Assembly: GCF_021347895.1 (NCBI RefSeq)
Contig: NC_067132.1
Coordinates: 7,610,338-7,674,337 of the forward strand
Reading direction: 5' to 3'
Source of the DNA: Acanthochromis polyacanthus
Lineage: Eukaryota; Chordata; Actinopteri; Pomacentridae
Length of the DNA stretch: 64,000 nucleotides
Under the pieces are notes generated by a model that worked only from the letters and a program-made list of their open reading frames with translations, was not told where the DNA came from and did no database searches. Positions 1-9,412 of the stretch are shown here, piece by piece (positions within the stretch are counted from its first letter, which is position 1; each line of letters begins with the position of its first letter). A program made the position numbers and the translations under genes.

Positions 1-598
1 AGGTGGAGGAAGACAAGGTGAGAGGGGATCCAGAGAGGGAAAACAGGAGCAGAGGAAGAAGTGGCAGTGAACTGCTTCCTTCTGTGACTCCTCTCTCCGA
101 TTCACTCTGACATCCTCACACTCTTCTTCATCATCTACTTCTTTCTCAGGTCAGAGCTTTGACATGAAATTCCACACATGCCTTTAATTTGGAATGAGGC
201 AGCTCAGGAGTGAAGTTATCTTACTACTGTGGAATTTTCCACTGTTGGCTCTGACGTGAACTCAGAGGCAATTTAGCAAAAGGAGGAGTGGGGTATATTA
301 TCGGATTGGAGAAGAGGGGCAGTAGCTGTCTGAATAAAATCGAAGGCAGTGCTTGTTTCTGTTTGCTCAGGCCTGTGTTTACTGGGCAGTGCAAGTAAGA
401 GAGGCGGGATGAACAGATAACAATTGGAAGGTGAGAGATGACAGAGGCATAAATGCTATAATCCTTTGTGGATTCTGGGCACTAAAAATCCACGTGCTCT
501 GATGATGAATTGGGAGAAGATGGGAGTAAGAATTTTTATGTTAACCCATATGACCCCTGCTCGTTATCTCACTTTCCCCACTCGCTCATTCAGAAAGT
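1..598. other. Flanking DNA left of the LTR element, no gene seen
   Basis: No long open frame, splice-bounded exon or recognisable repeat is visible. The last five bases before the LTR element (599-603, GTTTG) are its target-site duplication. Confidence 0.5.
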
Positions 599-603
599 GT
601 TTG

Positions 604-1227
604 TGTCACGCTCTGCCTGCTCCAGTGATCCGGCTCATCAAGCAAACCACGAGCGGCTGTGCTGATGCACAGCTGACTCAAGTTTCTAATCAGCACAGCC
701 GCCGTGAGTTTCCAATCAGTGCAACACATAAGCCTGACTCCCCTCAGAACTCACTGCCGGTTCATTGCATCCAGTTCATGCCAGTCCACGCACTCCATTT
801 CTCTGCTCCATCACCCATGCCACGACGCATTCCGCTATACCCTGCACTCCGTTCACCATCTCCTGCATGCCGTTTTCTGGACTCGAGCCCCCCTTTGAAC
901 TATTACCTGCTCCCCTGCCCTTGCCACGTTCTCTCCATCTGCTCCCTCCGTTCAGCCCGCTTCCGCCTTCAACAGCCTGGACACTCAGTGAGTCTCCCTT
1001 CCCCGTAATTTAGTTTTGTTTTATATTTAGTTAAACTCAGCCTTCGGGTCCGCCTTTAGTTTAGTTTTGTTTAGTTTAGTTTTATTTTCCTCCCCGTTAT
1101 TCCCCTCTGCCTTTCTTTATTCAGTGTTTTCTGTTGTGTCAAATTCTCATTTGTTTTCATTAAATCGTTATTAATTTCACCACCCTGTCTATGCCTGCTG
1201 CTTGGGTTCACACGTCAGTCCGTGACA
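604..1227 (+). repeat. 5' long terminal repeat
   Basis: 624 bp, TGTCACG...CGTGACA. Its partner is 5824-6452. By eye the two differ by roughly 20-25 substitutions and a few small indels (about 3-4%), so the insertion is moderately old. The likely layout is U3 up to about 755 and R/U5 from 756, based on the TATA-like box and the primer complementarity described separately. The 3' half is T-rich with repeated TTTAGTTT units. Confidence 0.92.
727..766 (+). promoter_or_regulatory. Candidate LTR core promoter and transcript start
   Basis: A TATA-like CATAAG (727-732) lies 29 bp before GCCGGTTCATT (756-766). That 11-mer is exactly complementary to AATGAACCGGC at 1229-1239, just after the LTR. In the Tf1/sushi group the first ~11 nt of the transcript prime reverse transcription, so 756 is a reasonable predicted start. 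The same arrangement is kept in the right LTR (GCCGGTTCATT at 5976-5986). The start site itself is inferred, not shown. Confidence 0.5.
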
Positions 1228-1240
1228 GAATGAACCGGCC
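1228..1240 (+). other. Probable self-priming primer-binding site
   Basis: GAATGAACCGGCC directly follows the 5' LTR. It does not begin with TGG, so it does not look like a tRNA-3'-end binding site. Instead 11 nt (1229-1239) are perfectly complementary to LTR positions 756-766. This matches the self-primed mechanism known for Tf1 and proposed for vertebrate sushi elements. Confidence 0.55.
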
Positions 1241-1323
1241 AACCCCAGAACCCAGCAGGCTTTAGATTTTTTTTCCCTCTTTTTTTTCTCCTTTGCTCCT
1301 TGATCTCCCCGCCTTCTAGTTTG

Positions 1324-2718
1324 ATGGCTTTCAACCCGAGGAAATCTCCCTTCTGGGGGACTCGATTGGCAGTCAGCTCTACACCTTTGGGACGGCAAAA
1401 CCACCAAATTAAAGAAGACTCACAGCCACCAGTTGATACAACTCCCTCAATCCCCGAGATTATGGAGGCAGCTTCCACCATGACCAGGAGGCTGGCGGCA
1501 GCTCTACCTCACTTTGCGGAGGGCGAGGCCGCCGCCTCCATTCTTGAGATCCTTAAAATGGTCACCTCTGGAATGGAGAAGCTCAGGGCGGCCGGTGCGA
1601 TCTACGGGGGGTCCCAGGCCAACACCAGAGATCCCGTGATGCTTGGGGTCGCCACCTCAATCCTGAGAATCTTGGAACTGGCCGCAGTGTTCCTGGAGGG
1701 GTTGGAGGTTTACCCTCCCCAGGCTCAGGGGGAGCCAGTGGCTCCCTTCTCCTGCGACTCCCCTGGCTGCCAACCAGCTTCAGACTCTCTGTCATCCATA
1801 GCACCCCCTGCGCTGAAACCTGGTCGCCGAAGACACGGCACCAGAAGATGCCGTAGCTCCCCTACGTCTGCCCGGGAGGAGCCCTGTGTCACCTCCTCTG
1901 CGGTGCTGGAGGGGCCCCGTGCCACCTCGCCTGCAGAGTTAGAGGAACCTGGTGCTGCCTCACCTTCTGAGCGGGTCAACGCCGCCACTTTGTCCGAGCG
2001 GGTCGACGCTGTCTCACTCCCGTCTGAGGAGAGGCCCCGTGTCGCCTTACTCCCAGCCAAGGAGAGGCCCTGTGTCGCCTCACTACCTGCCGAGGAGGGG
2101 CCCTGTGCCACCTCCCTAACTCCTGTCCGTATGGGGACCATCGCGCTGTCTCCTGACCATATGGGGACCAACAACCTGTCTTCGGTCTGTCTGGGGCCCG
2201 TCGCCCCATCTCCAGTCCCTGCGGAGTCCCTTGCCCCATCTCCAGTCCCTGCGGGGCCCATTGCCCCGTCTTCGGTTCCTGTGGGGCCCATTGCCCCGTC
2301 TTCGGTTCCTGTGGGGCCCATTGCCCCGTCTTTGGTTCCTGTGGGGCCCATTGCACCGTCTTCGGTTCCTGTGGGGCCCATTGTCTCGTCTTCGGTTCCT
2401 GTGGGGCCCATTGCCCCGTGTCCGGCCACTACGGGCCCAACGGCTTTAAAGGAGCTCAATGCTCCCCCCGCGGCCTTAGGGGAGCTCAACGCTTCCCCCG
2501 CAGCCTTAGAGGAGCTAAAGGCTCCAGCTGCAGCGTCTGAGGAGCAACAGGCTCCCGCTGCAGTCTTCAGGAGGCGTCCCGCCTCCTCCGTGTCCTTGTC
2601 GAGGCGTCCCGCCTCCTCCGTGTCCTTGTCGAGGCATCCCGCCTCCTCCGTATCCTTGTCGAGGCGTTCTGCCTCTCCGGCACCTTTAGAGGAGCTTAAC
2701 GCTCCCCCACTGTCTTAG
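1324..2718 (+). CDS. Proline-rich repeat ORF in gag position of the LTR element
   Basis: An open frame of about 464 codons from the first ATG (1324) to TAG at 2716-2718; the frame is open upstream to about 1300 without an earlier ATG. The first ~135 residues look non-repetitive and partly helical (stretches such as TMTRRLAAALPHFAEGEAAA). After that it is low-complexity, built from about 10-residue units of Pro/Val/Ser/Ala type encoded by 30-bp tandem repeats. I see no capsid major homology region, no CCHC zinc knuckle and no protease motif, so a gag identity rests on position only. The stop probably results from a one-base slip near 2705, since the repeat pattern continues in another frame up to the TTAA insertion. 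It is a retroelement ORF, not a host gene. Confidence 0.45.
   Translation: MAFNPRKSPFWGTRLAVSSTPLGRQNHQIKEDSQPPVDTTPSIPEIMEAASTMTRRLAAALPHFAEGEAAASILEILKMVTSGMEKLRAAGAIYGGSQANTRDPVMLGVATSILRILELAAVFLEGLEVYPPQAQGEPVAPFSCDSPGCQPASDSLSSIAPPALKPGRRRHGTRRCRSSPTSAREEPCVTSSAVLEGPRATSPAELEEPGAASPSERVNAATLSERVDAVSLPSEERPRVALLPAKERPCVASLPAEEGPCATSLTPVRMGTIALSPDHMGTNNLSSVCLGPVAPSPVPAESLAPSPVPAGPIAPSSVPVGPIAPSSVPVGPIAPSLVPVGPIAPSSVPVGPIVSSSVPVGPIAPCPATTGPTALKELNAPPAALGELNASPAALEELKAPAAASEEQQAPAAVFRRRPASSVSLSRRPASSVSLSRHPASSVSLSRRSASPAPLEELNAPPLS
2206..2690 (+). repeat. 30-bp in-frame minisatellites inside the LTR element
   Basis: Two blocks of 30-bp tandem repeats. The first (about 2206-2430) has units around GTGGGGCCCATTGCCCCGTC, about seven copies. 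The second (2571-2690) has four copies of a unit beginning GAGGCGTCCCGCCTCCTCCG. A period of 30 is ten codons, so copy-number change keeps the frame open. Confidence 0.85.
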
Positions 2719-2778
2719 AAGAGCTGAACACTCCCCCCGCGGCGCCTAAGGAGTCAAAGGCTCCATCTGCAGTCTTAA

Positions 2779-3683
2779 AGCTCGTGTCCGGAGTTTCCGT
2801 TTGTTTTCAATTTATGTATCATTGTTTAACAAAGCTTAAATGTGTTGGTCTAGTTTGATACTATAATATAATGTTAGTATGACGTGATATGAAAATTTAT
2901 TCATGAGCTCCGCCTTCCTCTCATAGACCCCCATGTTATTCCAAAAAGCGCCGGTCGCTGCCGGCCAATCAAGTTCGAGCTTCAGCTTTGTCATGCTGTC
3001 AATCAACGGTTACGCGCACAGCAAGCAAGCCCATGCAGAGGTGGGTGAGCTACGCACTATGCAACCGCGTGCACATTTGTTTTGCTTGTGGAGGAGAGAG
3101 CATCAGGGATCAGCAACTTCCAGAAAAGTTACCAATCCCACGGCTTGTCAGGCCAAGAGACTGCAGGATGTTTTTTGGCTCGGGGTGCTCATGTTGCTCC
3201 CCGACCACGGCCTCCATAGCCCGCCTGACGGCTTCGTTTAGATGCCCGACCTCTGGAGGAAGATTGGGGCGTCTGGGACATACTCTTCGTCAGAGGAGTC
3301 ATGCAATTCTGAACTCAAGATAGAAATAAATAAACAATGCAACACATATACACGCGTAAAAGTTTGATAAACAACGTCATCGAGAGGGATACACGAGTGC
3401 AATCACATATTGAAACTTTACTCGTTTGTCCTAGCAGATTCATGTTATTTTGGTATTAGGACAAGTTAGACTCAATACAGAATTCTAACGTAAGTCCTTC
3501 ATTATTTACTAAATGTACTAAATGTAGAAGAGTGGAAAACAGCAAAACAGGCAAGATGCTGCAGCACTCCGGGCACTCCTGTCAGGTACAGTGCGCGTGC
3601 ACAAATAAAGGGGCGAAATCAGAGGGAGGGTGGGACCAACAGTGTTTTGGGAGATGCTGCGATTCAAACTCCGGACACGAGCT
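2779..3683. mobile_element. TTAA-flanked non-autonomous DNA transposon (piggyBac- or Kolobok-type)
   Basis: An 18-bp perfect terminal inverted repeat, AGCTCGTGTCCGGAGTTT (2779-2796) and its complement (3666-3683), is flanked on both sides by TTAA (2775-2778, 3684-3687). The surrounding array normally reads GCAGTCTTAAGGAGGC, so removing the element and one TTAA restores a normal repeat unit. That fits TTAA-specific insertion as in piggyBac and Kolobok. The TIR does not start with CCC as many piggyBacs do, so the superfamily is open. The 905-bp interior, AT-richer than its host, has only short open frames and no transposase that I recognise. Confidence 0.85.
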
Positions 3684-3687
3684 TTAA

Positions 3688-4545
3688 GGAGGCGTTCTGC
3701 TTCCTCTGCAGTCTTAAGGAGGCATTCCGCCTCCTCTGCAGCCTTAAGTAGGCATTCCGCCTCATCTGCAGTCTTTAAGAAGCGTTCCGGCCCCTCTGCT
3801 GCTCTAGGGAGGCAGCTCGCCTCCCTGGTAGCTTCAAGGACGTGTCTCGTCTCCTCCGTGTCCTTGGTGAGGCGTTTCGCCTTCCCCGCGGCCTTGAAGA
3901 GGCGCTCCGCCTCCCCTGAGCCCTTGAAGAGGCGTAGCACCTCCTCGGCAGCTTTGAGGTGGCATAGCTCCTCCTCAGCCGCCTTGAGGAGACGTAGCAT
4001 CTCCCCCCTAGCCCTGACGAGGCATACCGCCTCCCTTGAACCCTTGAAGGGGCGTAGCACCTCCTTGGCAGCCGTGTGGGAGCATAGCTCTTTCCTGGCA
4101 ACCTTGAGGAGGTGTAACGCCTCCCCCCAAGTCCTGAAGAGGCATAGCTCCTCCTCGGCAGCCTTGGAGGGACATAGCTCCCCCTCGGCGGCCTTGAGGG
4201 GACGTAGTGCTTCCCAATGCCTACTGAGACTCTGTGCCACTCTAACACCAAGTGGTTCCCCTGCAGTGGCCACTTCTACACCCTGTGATTCCCCTGCAGG
4301 AGTAGTCCTTTCTGTCCCTCCAGTTCTCTCTATCCCTCCAGTCCTTTCTGTCCCTCCTGTCCCTCCAGTCCTTTCAGTCTCTCCAGTCCCCCCTGTCCCT
4401 CCAGTCCTTTCAGTCACTCCAGTCCCTCCCGTCCCTCCAGTCCTTTCAGTTCCTCCAGTCCCTCCTGTTCTCCCTGTCCCTCCAGTCCATTCAGTCCCTT
4501 CCGGCCTTTCAGTCCCTTCTGACCCTTCAGTCCCTCCAGTCTGAC
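3688..4545 (+). repeat. Tandem repeat arrays, LTR element interior (middle)
   Basis: From 3688 to about 4207 runs a 30-bp array of units like GAGGCGTTCTGCCTCCTCGG followed by a CAGTCTTAAG-type segment, about 17 degenerate copies. It continues the array interrupted by the TTAA transposon. From about 4300 to 4545 follows a short-period array (CCCTCCAGTCCTTTCAGT type, about 12-21 bp units). Both strands are open for long stretches because the repeats lack stop codons. Confidence 0.8.
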
Positions 4546-4699
4546 TCAAGTCCAGTTCAGTTTTAGTTCAGTCCAGTTCTAAACAAGTCCAGTTCAGGTC
4601 CAATCCAGTTCCGTCCAGTTCCAGTCCAGGTCAGCCATTATCCAGTCCAGCTCAGGTCCAGTCCAGTTCATCTCCACTCCAGGCTCCCGCTCTGGCCCC

Positions 4700-5480
4700 G
4701 AAGGGGCTACCAGTTCCAGTTCCGCTCCCAGAGGGGCTTCTGGTTCTGCCCCCGGAGGGGCCGCCGGTTCTGCCCCCAGAGGGGCTGCCGGTTCCATCTC
4801 CGCTCTTGGAGGGACCGCCGGTTCCGGCTCCACCCCTGGAGGGGTCTCCGGCTCCAGTTTTGCCCCTGGAGGGGTCTCCGGCTCCAGTTTTGCCCCTGGA
4901 GGAGTCTCCGGTTCCAGTTTTGCCCCTGGAGGGGCTTTCGTTTCCAGTTTTGCCCCTGGAGGGGCTTTCGTTTCCAGTCTCGCCACCCCTGGAGGGGTCC
5001 CTGGCTCCAGTTCCAGCTCCACCCCTGGAGGGGTCTCTGGTTCCAGTTTCACCCCTGGAGGGCTCTCTGGTTCCAGTTTCACCCCTGGAGCGCTCTCCGG
5101 TTCCGGTCTTGCTGCCCCTGGAGGGGGCTCCGGCTCCAGCTCCACCCCCGGAGGGGCCCCCCGACTCCGACTCAGCCCATGGTGGGGTCCCCTGCCCTAG
5201 TTCCAGTTCAGCCCCTGAAGGGGTCTCGCCATCGCCAGTTCCCGGGCCAGCCACCAACCCGACCCCCGGAGGGGTTCCACCGTCGCCGGTTTCCTGTCCG
5301 GCCACCGGCCCGACCCCCGGAGGGGTTCCACCATTGCTGGTTTCCAGTCCGGCCCGCGGAGGGGCTCTGTCGATCCTGCTGCTGGTTTCCAGTCCGGCCC
5401 CCGGAAGAGTCCCGTCGGGCCTGCTGCCGATTCCCGGCCCGGCCTCCAGAAGTTTCCCGTTGGGGCTGCTGCCGGTTCCC
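4700..5480 (+). repeat. 30-bp and 51-bp minisatellites, LTR element interior (3')
   Basis: About fifteen units of a 30-bp repeat (GGAGGGGTCTCCGGCTCCAG type) are followed by 51-bp units beginning GACCCCCGGAGGGGTTCCAC (starts at 5261 and 5312, later copies degenerate). GC-rich, with both periods multiples of three. Confidence 0.8.
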
Positions 5481-5810
5481 GGCTCAGCCTCCGGAAGGCC
5501 ACAACCGACGCAGCCGTTGATTCCCAGTCCTGCCGCCGGAGAACCTCCGTCAGCCTGGCTATTGGTTCCCGGTCCGGCCCCAGCCTGTCCCGCACCCGGG
5601 CCGTCCTCCGAAGCAGTCCCGTCGGCCTGTCCGACTCCAGCCTGTCCAACTCCTGGACCGTCATCCGACATTGTCCCCCCACCCATCCAATCCCAGCCCT
5701 CCCGTCCCTCGGGTCGCCCCTGGAGCGGTCCCTCTTGCCAGATCCCTGCCGGTCCCGAAGTTACCCGCCGGTACCCCAACCGGTCCAGTGTGCGCCAGGA
5801 GGCACACCTT

Positions 5811-5821
5811 GAAGGGGGGAT
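5811..5821 (+). other. Polypurine tract
   Basis: GAAGGGGGGA followed by TAC sits immediately before the right LTR (starts 5824). This is the expected plus-strand primer and fixes the element's orientation. Confidence 0.85.
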
Positions 5822-5823
5822 AC

Positions 5824-6452
5824 TGTCACGCTCCGCCTGCTCCAGTGATCCGGCTCATCAAGCAAACCACGAACGGCTGTGCTGATGCACAGCTGACTCA
5901 AGTTTCTAATCAGCACAGCCGCCGTGAGTTTCCAATCAGTGCGCCACATAAGCCTGACTCCCCTCAGAACTCACTGCCGGTTCATTGCATCCAGTTCATG
6001 CCAGTCCACGCACTCCGTTTCTCTGCTCCATCACCCATGTCACGACGCATTCCGCTATACCCTGCACTCCGTTCACCATCTCATGCACGCCGTTTTCTGG
6101 ACTCGAGCCCCCCTTTGAACTATTACCTGGTCCCCTGCATTGCCACGTTCTCTCCATCAGCTCCCTCCGTTCAGCCCGCTTCCGCCTTCTACAGCCTGGA
6201 CACTCAGTGAGTCTCCCTTCCCCGTAATTTAGTTTTGTTTTATATTTAGTTAAACTCGGCCTTTGGGTCCGCCTTTAGTTTAGTTTAGTTTTGTTTAGTT
6301 TAGTTTTATTTCCCCCCCCCATTATTCCCCTCTGGCTTTATTTATTCGGTGTTTTCTGTTCTGTCAAATTCTCATTTGTTTTCATTAAATCGTTATTAAT
6401 TTCACCACCCTGTCTATGCCTGCTGCTTGGGTTCACACGTCAGTCCATGACA
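5824..6452 (+). repeat. 3' long terminal repeat
   Basis: 629 bp, beginning TGTCACG and ending CATGACA (one change from the left LTR's CGTGACA). It carries an extra TTTAG unit relative to the left copy. The target duplication GTTTG follows at 6453-6457. Confidence 0.92.
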
Positions 6453-6457
6453 GTTTG

Positions 6458-7887
6458 CCCATTACCCCCTCACATGATGGGCCGAATCTCAACTGAGTCA
6501 TGGCTTTTAATAGGCTTCCCAGCCCCCGACAGACTAATGACCGCTGTTACATAAAAACAGAAAAGACAACATTTTCTACATCCCACCAAACAGCTCCAAT
6601 TCCCCAGAGCATCTTCTCTGGGAATCGGCGATCCATCAGCAACCCAATCACTGACTCTCTGATGGATCTTGCAGATATGTCAGATCCATGGCTCTGCGTT
6701 TGACTGCCTGGCCTGGTTTTGTACTCACGTCTTCAGTGTGATTTCTGCTCCTTTTGTCTAACTGCTGAAGAAAAAGCTGGGTTATAAAAAGAACATTGAC
6801 GAAAGGCCTTTGAAGTTTTCTGCGAGAAATTGTGGCGAGGAGTGGGGAAACAGTTGGGTCCCTTCTACTTGAAATAGTAATTATGCTAACGCTTTGATAT
6901 TTTGGATACTGGGAGCACACGTTCAAGTCTCCTATTCTCAGTGCTGTAAGAGAGAGGGGGAAAAAAATCCCATTCTCCTGAATAATAACCATACTGATGT
7001 TCAGAAAAGGCTTTCTTCCAAAGTGACTTCAGAGCTGCTTTTTTCTCTTGCAAATTCTGAGAGAAAACCTCCTTTTCAAGCACTAATTGATATTGAATCT
7101 AATGACCAGTTCCTTCCTCTTTCTTCCTCTCAGTTAATGGCAAAAAGCCAGCTGCATAGCTAAAAAGAGAATTCACTCTGCAAATCAGCATCGTAAGAAA
7201 TACAGGCTACGTTTGGGCCCTGCTCTACTTTCTATTTGTACAGGTCATAATCTTTGAACAGCTCTGAAATATATTGGATCCGCAAAAGGGATTCTTTCTT
7301 GACTGTTATATATTTTACAAATGGAAGGCGATCCTCTGGGTGCAACAGCACTTTGGCAGACAGTCATCTTCTCCGCCGTCTGTATTTGGGAAAATGTATG
7401 AGGGCGCTGCAATGAGCTATTAACAGGAAGTTAAGAGAGTGTGACTCTGAGCCCTTTGCACCAGTCTCAGTTACATGAACCCCCCGCCCACCGTCTGGCT
7501 AACTCCTGCTCTCCACCCTGCAAAAGAAAACATGGGTGTGTGCCAAAGGCAGAGGAAAGAGAATGAAGAAATAACCATCTATTTAAATTTGTTTTGTAAG
7601 GTATTGGGGATCTGCACAGAGCAATATAATGACAAGTAAAATTATGGCGACAGAGTGGGAGATGTTTTTTTTTGTTTTTTTAATCTTCATTTCAGCAGGA
7701 AGTCCCTTGAGATAAAAAAATCTCTTTTCTGAGGGAGACATGGCCAAGACAGTACACCATTTCAGAGAATGTAAAATTTTCACAGTATAGAAAAACAATT
7801 AAGACAATTCAGATATACTTAAATAAATAAGAAATATTGAAACAGGTTCAAACAAAAACAGAAGAAGGAAAAAGAAAAAAAAACAGA
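6458..7887. other. Intergenic or intronic DNA, nothing recognised
   Basis: AT-rich sequence with only short, non-conserved open frames. No repeat or exon that I can identify. Confidence 0.5.
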
Positions 7888-8340
7888 TCAGGAAAAGTAG
7901 TTACACACATGGATTACATTGTCCTTCATCAAGTTTTTGAATTGATTCAGGGAGACAAAATCACTGAGCTTTAAAGTGTTTTGGAGGTTGTTCCATGACC
8001 AAGGTGCATTATGGGAGAAAGCTGCTCTGCCAAGCTCACAGTGAATCCTGGGTACCTGCAGCCATCTAGCAGAGCGAGAGTCATAGGAGGTCTTGATGGG
8101 TGAAAGGAATGTACTATTACGATGGACGTTTGCCCAGTAATGCTTTGTAAACAAAGATGTACCAGTGCTGCTGTCTCCTTATGCTTAATGAAGGCCAGGA
8201 AATGAGATTGTACACAACACAGTGATGGGTATGGAATGGAGAGTTAGTGATAAAGTGTAAGGAACTGTGATATACAGAGTACAGCCGCCTCAGCAAGGTA
8301 GAGGCAGCATGCATGTAAATAATATCCCCATATGGTAAGA
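7888..8340 (-). pseudogene. LINE reverse-transcriptase ORF, C-terminal fragment
   Basis: Two overlapping minus-strand frames (8314-8117 and 8154-7888) read as the end of an L2/Rex-type non-LTR ORF2. Upstream are YGDIIYMHAA, RLYSVYHSSLHFITN, THHCVVYNLISWPSLSIRRQ and HWYIFVYKALLGKRP; downstream are VPRIHCELGRAAFSHNAPWS and WNNLQNTLKL. These match the conserved region after the polymerase domain in fish LINEs. The two parts lie in different frames and nothing upstream of about 8340 continues the ORF, so it is a 5'-truncated, frameshifted dead copy. The exact clade is uncertain. Confidence 0.7.
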
Positions 8341-9145
8341 AAGAAAAAAACAGTCAGGGACTATGAGTGAACAGAAGATGGAGTGCTTTCAGAAGGGAGA
8401 GGTGAGCAGTGGTGGTGCAGGCCAGCTAGCAGCTTGCTGAGAGTCTGTGTCCTCTTTCTGAACTCAGACACATGGAGGTGACACTGCTGTCAGCCTGCCA
8501 ACAATCAATATCAATAACCGTGCAGACGTCACCAGAGGAGGAGTCTGACTGTTGGAATTCATTTTAGTGGTTAGAACATGAAGATCAAAATGGGGATGTT
8601 GTCTGTGCTGTTTTTATTGTTATTGATTTTTATAGGTGTTTTTGGTCTTCCTGTCTCCTTTTACTGAAAAGCCCAACCAGGGACAGCAGTTGAAAATTAG
8701 CTTAATGCAATACACACAGATGTTCTTATACCGAACTATGGCCTACTCTTAAATTAAAATGTCTCAGGTACCAGTGTGTAGGATTCAGAAGCATCTAGCA
8801 GAAATGTTTCAGCAGCCAACTGAATACACATCCTCAGCCTGCCCTTTCCAAAACATGGGAGAACCTACAGTGGCTTGTCACTTGAGTGTGAAAACCCAAA
8901 GGCTGTGGAGCCATTGTTTAGTTTGTCTCCTCCATGCAACTGTAGAAGCCAAGTGGCAGCCTCTGGGGCTGTAAGCAAAGCCAACACAGATGTGCCAAAA
9001 ACAGTTCTTTAAATGGCCAGGTGAGACTGGATCCAAAAGAGAGTCATAGTGCCTCATGCTACAATGCCCAGCTCTACAGAAGTCATCGTTTACAGTCTGA
9101 TACCAAAAAATGCTAATTTCTCTTTTCATGAAAACTGTATGTGAG
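8341..9145. other. Intergenic DNA, nothing recognised
   Basis: No supported gene or repeat. Confidence 0.5.
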
Positions 9146-9412
9146 GTGAATTTTTTTATAACTCACCTGCCTTCCGTCTTGCAACTGGAAGGTTGCCGGT
9201 TCGATCCTCAGCCCGTCGAGCTCATGTCGAGGTGTAACTGAGCAACACACCGAACCCTTAATTGCTCCTGGTGGGTCGTGGTTAGCGCCTTGCATGGCAG
9301 CTTCCGCCATCAGTGTGTGAACGTGTGTGTGAATGGGTGAATGTGATGTATCATGTAAAGCGCTTTGGATAAAAGCGCTATATAAATACAACCATTTACC
9401 ATTTACCTGCCT
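9146..9412 (+). mobile_element. tRNA-derived SINE (5'-shortened)
   Basis: A pol III B-box-like GGTTCGATCC (about 9199-9208) is followed by a body with TAACTGAGCAACACACCGAA and CGCCTTGCATGGCAGC. It ends in the fish SINE tail AAAGCGCTTTGGATAAAAGC with GCTATATAAATACA and ACCATTT repeats. A clear A box is missing, so the tRNA head looks shortened. A diverged relative lies at 37296-38310. Confidence 0.7.

Larger units (their letters stand above)
4560..5885 (+). pseudogene. 3' proline-rich repeat ORF of the LTR element
   Basis: A long open frame (continuous at least from 4806 to the TGA at 5883-5885) encodes Pro/Glu/Gly/Val-rich repeats such as LEGSPAPVLP. It comes from a 30-bp array (about 4700-5160, unit like CCCCTGGAGGGGTCTCCGGC) and a 51-bp array (about 5205-5480). 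It runs about 60 bp into the right LTR before stopping. No ATG begins it convincingly. It may once have been continuous with the upstream repeat ORF through frames now broken. No enzymatic motif is present. Confidence 0.5.
604..6452 (+). mobile_element. Complete non-autonomous LTR retrotransposon, Tf1/sushi-like signals
   Basis: Two near-identical direct repeats of about 625 bp bound the element. Each begins TGTCACG; the left one ends CGTGACA, the perfect inverted complement, and the right one ends CATGACA. GTTTG lies directly outside both ends (599-603 and 6453-6457), a 5-bp target duplication as made by retroviral-type integrases. A polypurine tract (5811-5821) before the right LTR sets the + orientation. 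The 4.6-kb interior has no reverse transcriptase, RNase H, protease or integrase motif that I can recognise. It carries open frames rich in Pro, Ser, Ala and Val built from tandem repeats, plus a later transposon insertion. It probably depended on proteins of a related autonomous Tf1/sushi-type element; that is inference from the priming signal and the TGTCAC ends. Confidence 0.92.

Noticed and set aside
466..1008. 180-codon frame across the left LTR, considered as a gene
   Set aside because: It lies in LTR and flanking DNA, begins outside the element and crosses its boundary; the matching frame in the right LTR differs. No family similarity.
1725..2489. Minus-strand frame of 254 codons (GPTGTEDGAM-type repeats)
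   Set aside because: A shadow of the 30-bp repeat array: stop-free repeats whose period is a multiple of three are open in several frames on both strands. The LTR element's polypurine tract shows that + is the coding strand.
3688..4207. Regular 30-bp repeats, considered as a CRISPR-like array
   Set aside because: Units are contiguous and degenerate with no unique spacers, in a vertebrate genome, inside an LTR element. They are minisatellite.
3518..5779. Long minus-strand repeat frames (Gly/Thr-rich and Gly/Pro-rich)
   Set aside because: Same cause: tandem repeats without stops. No start context, splice signals or known domain, and antisense to the retroelement.
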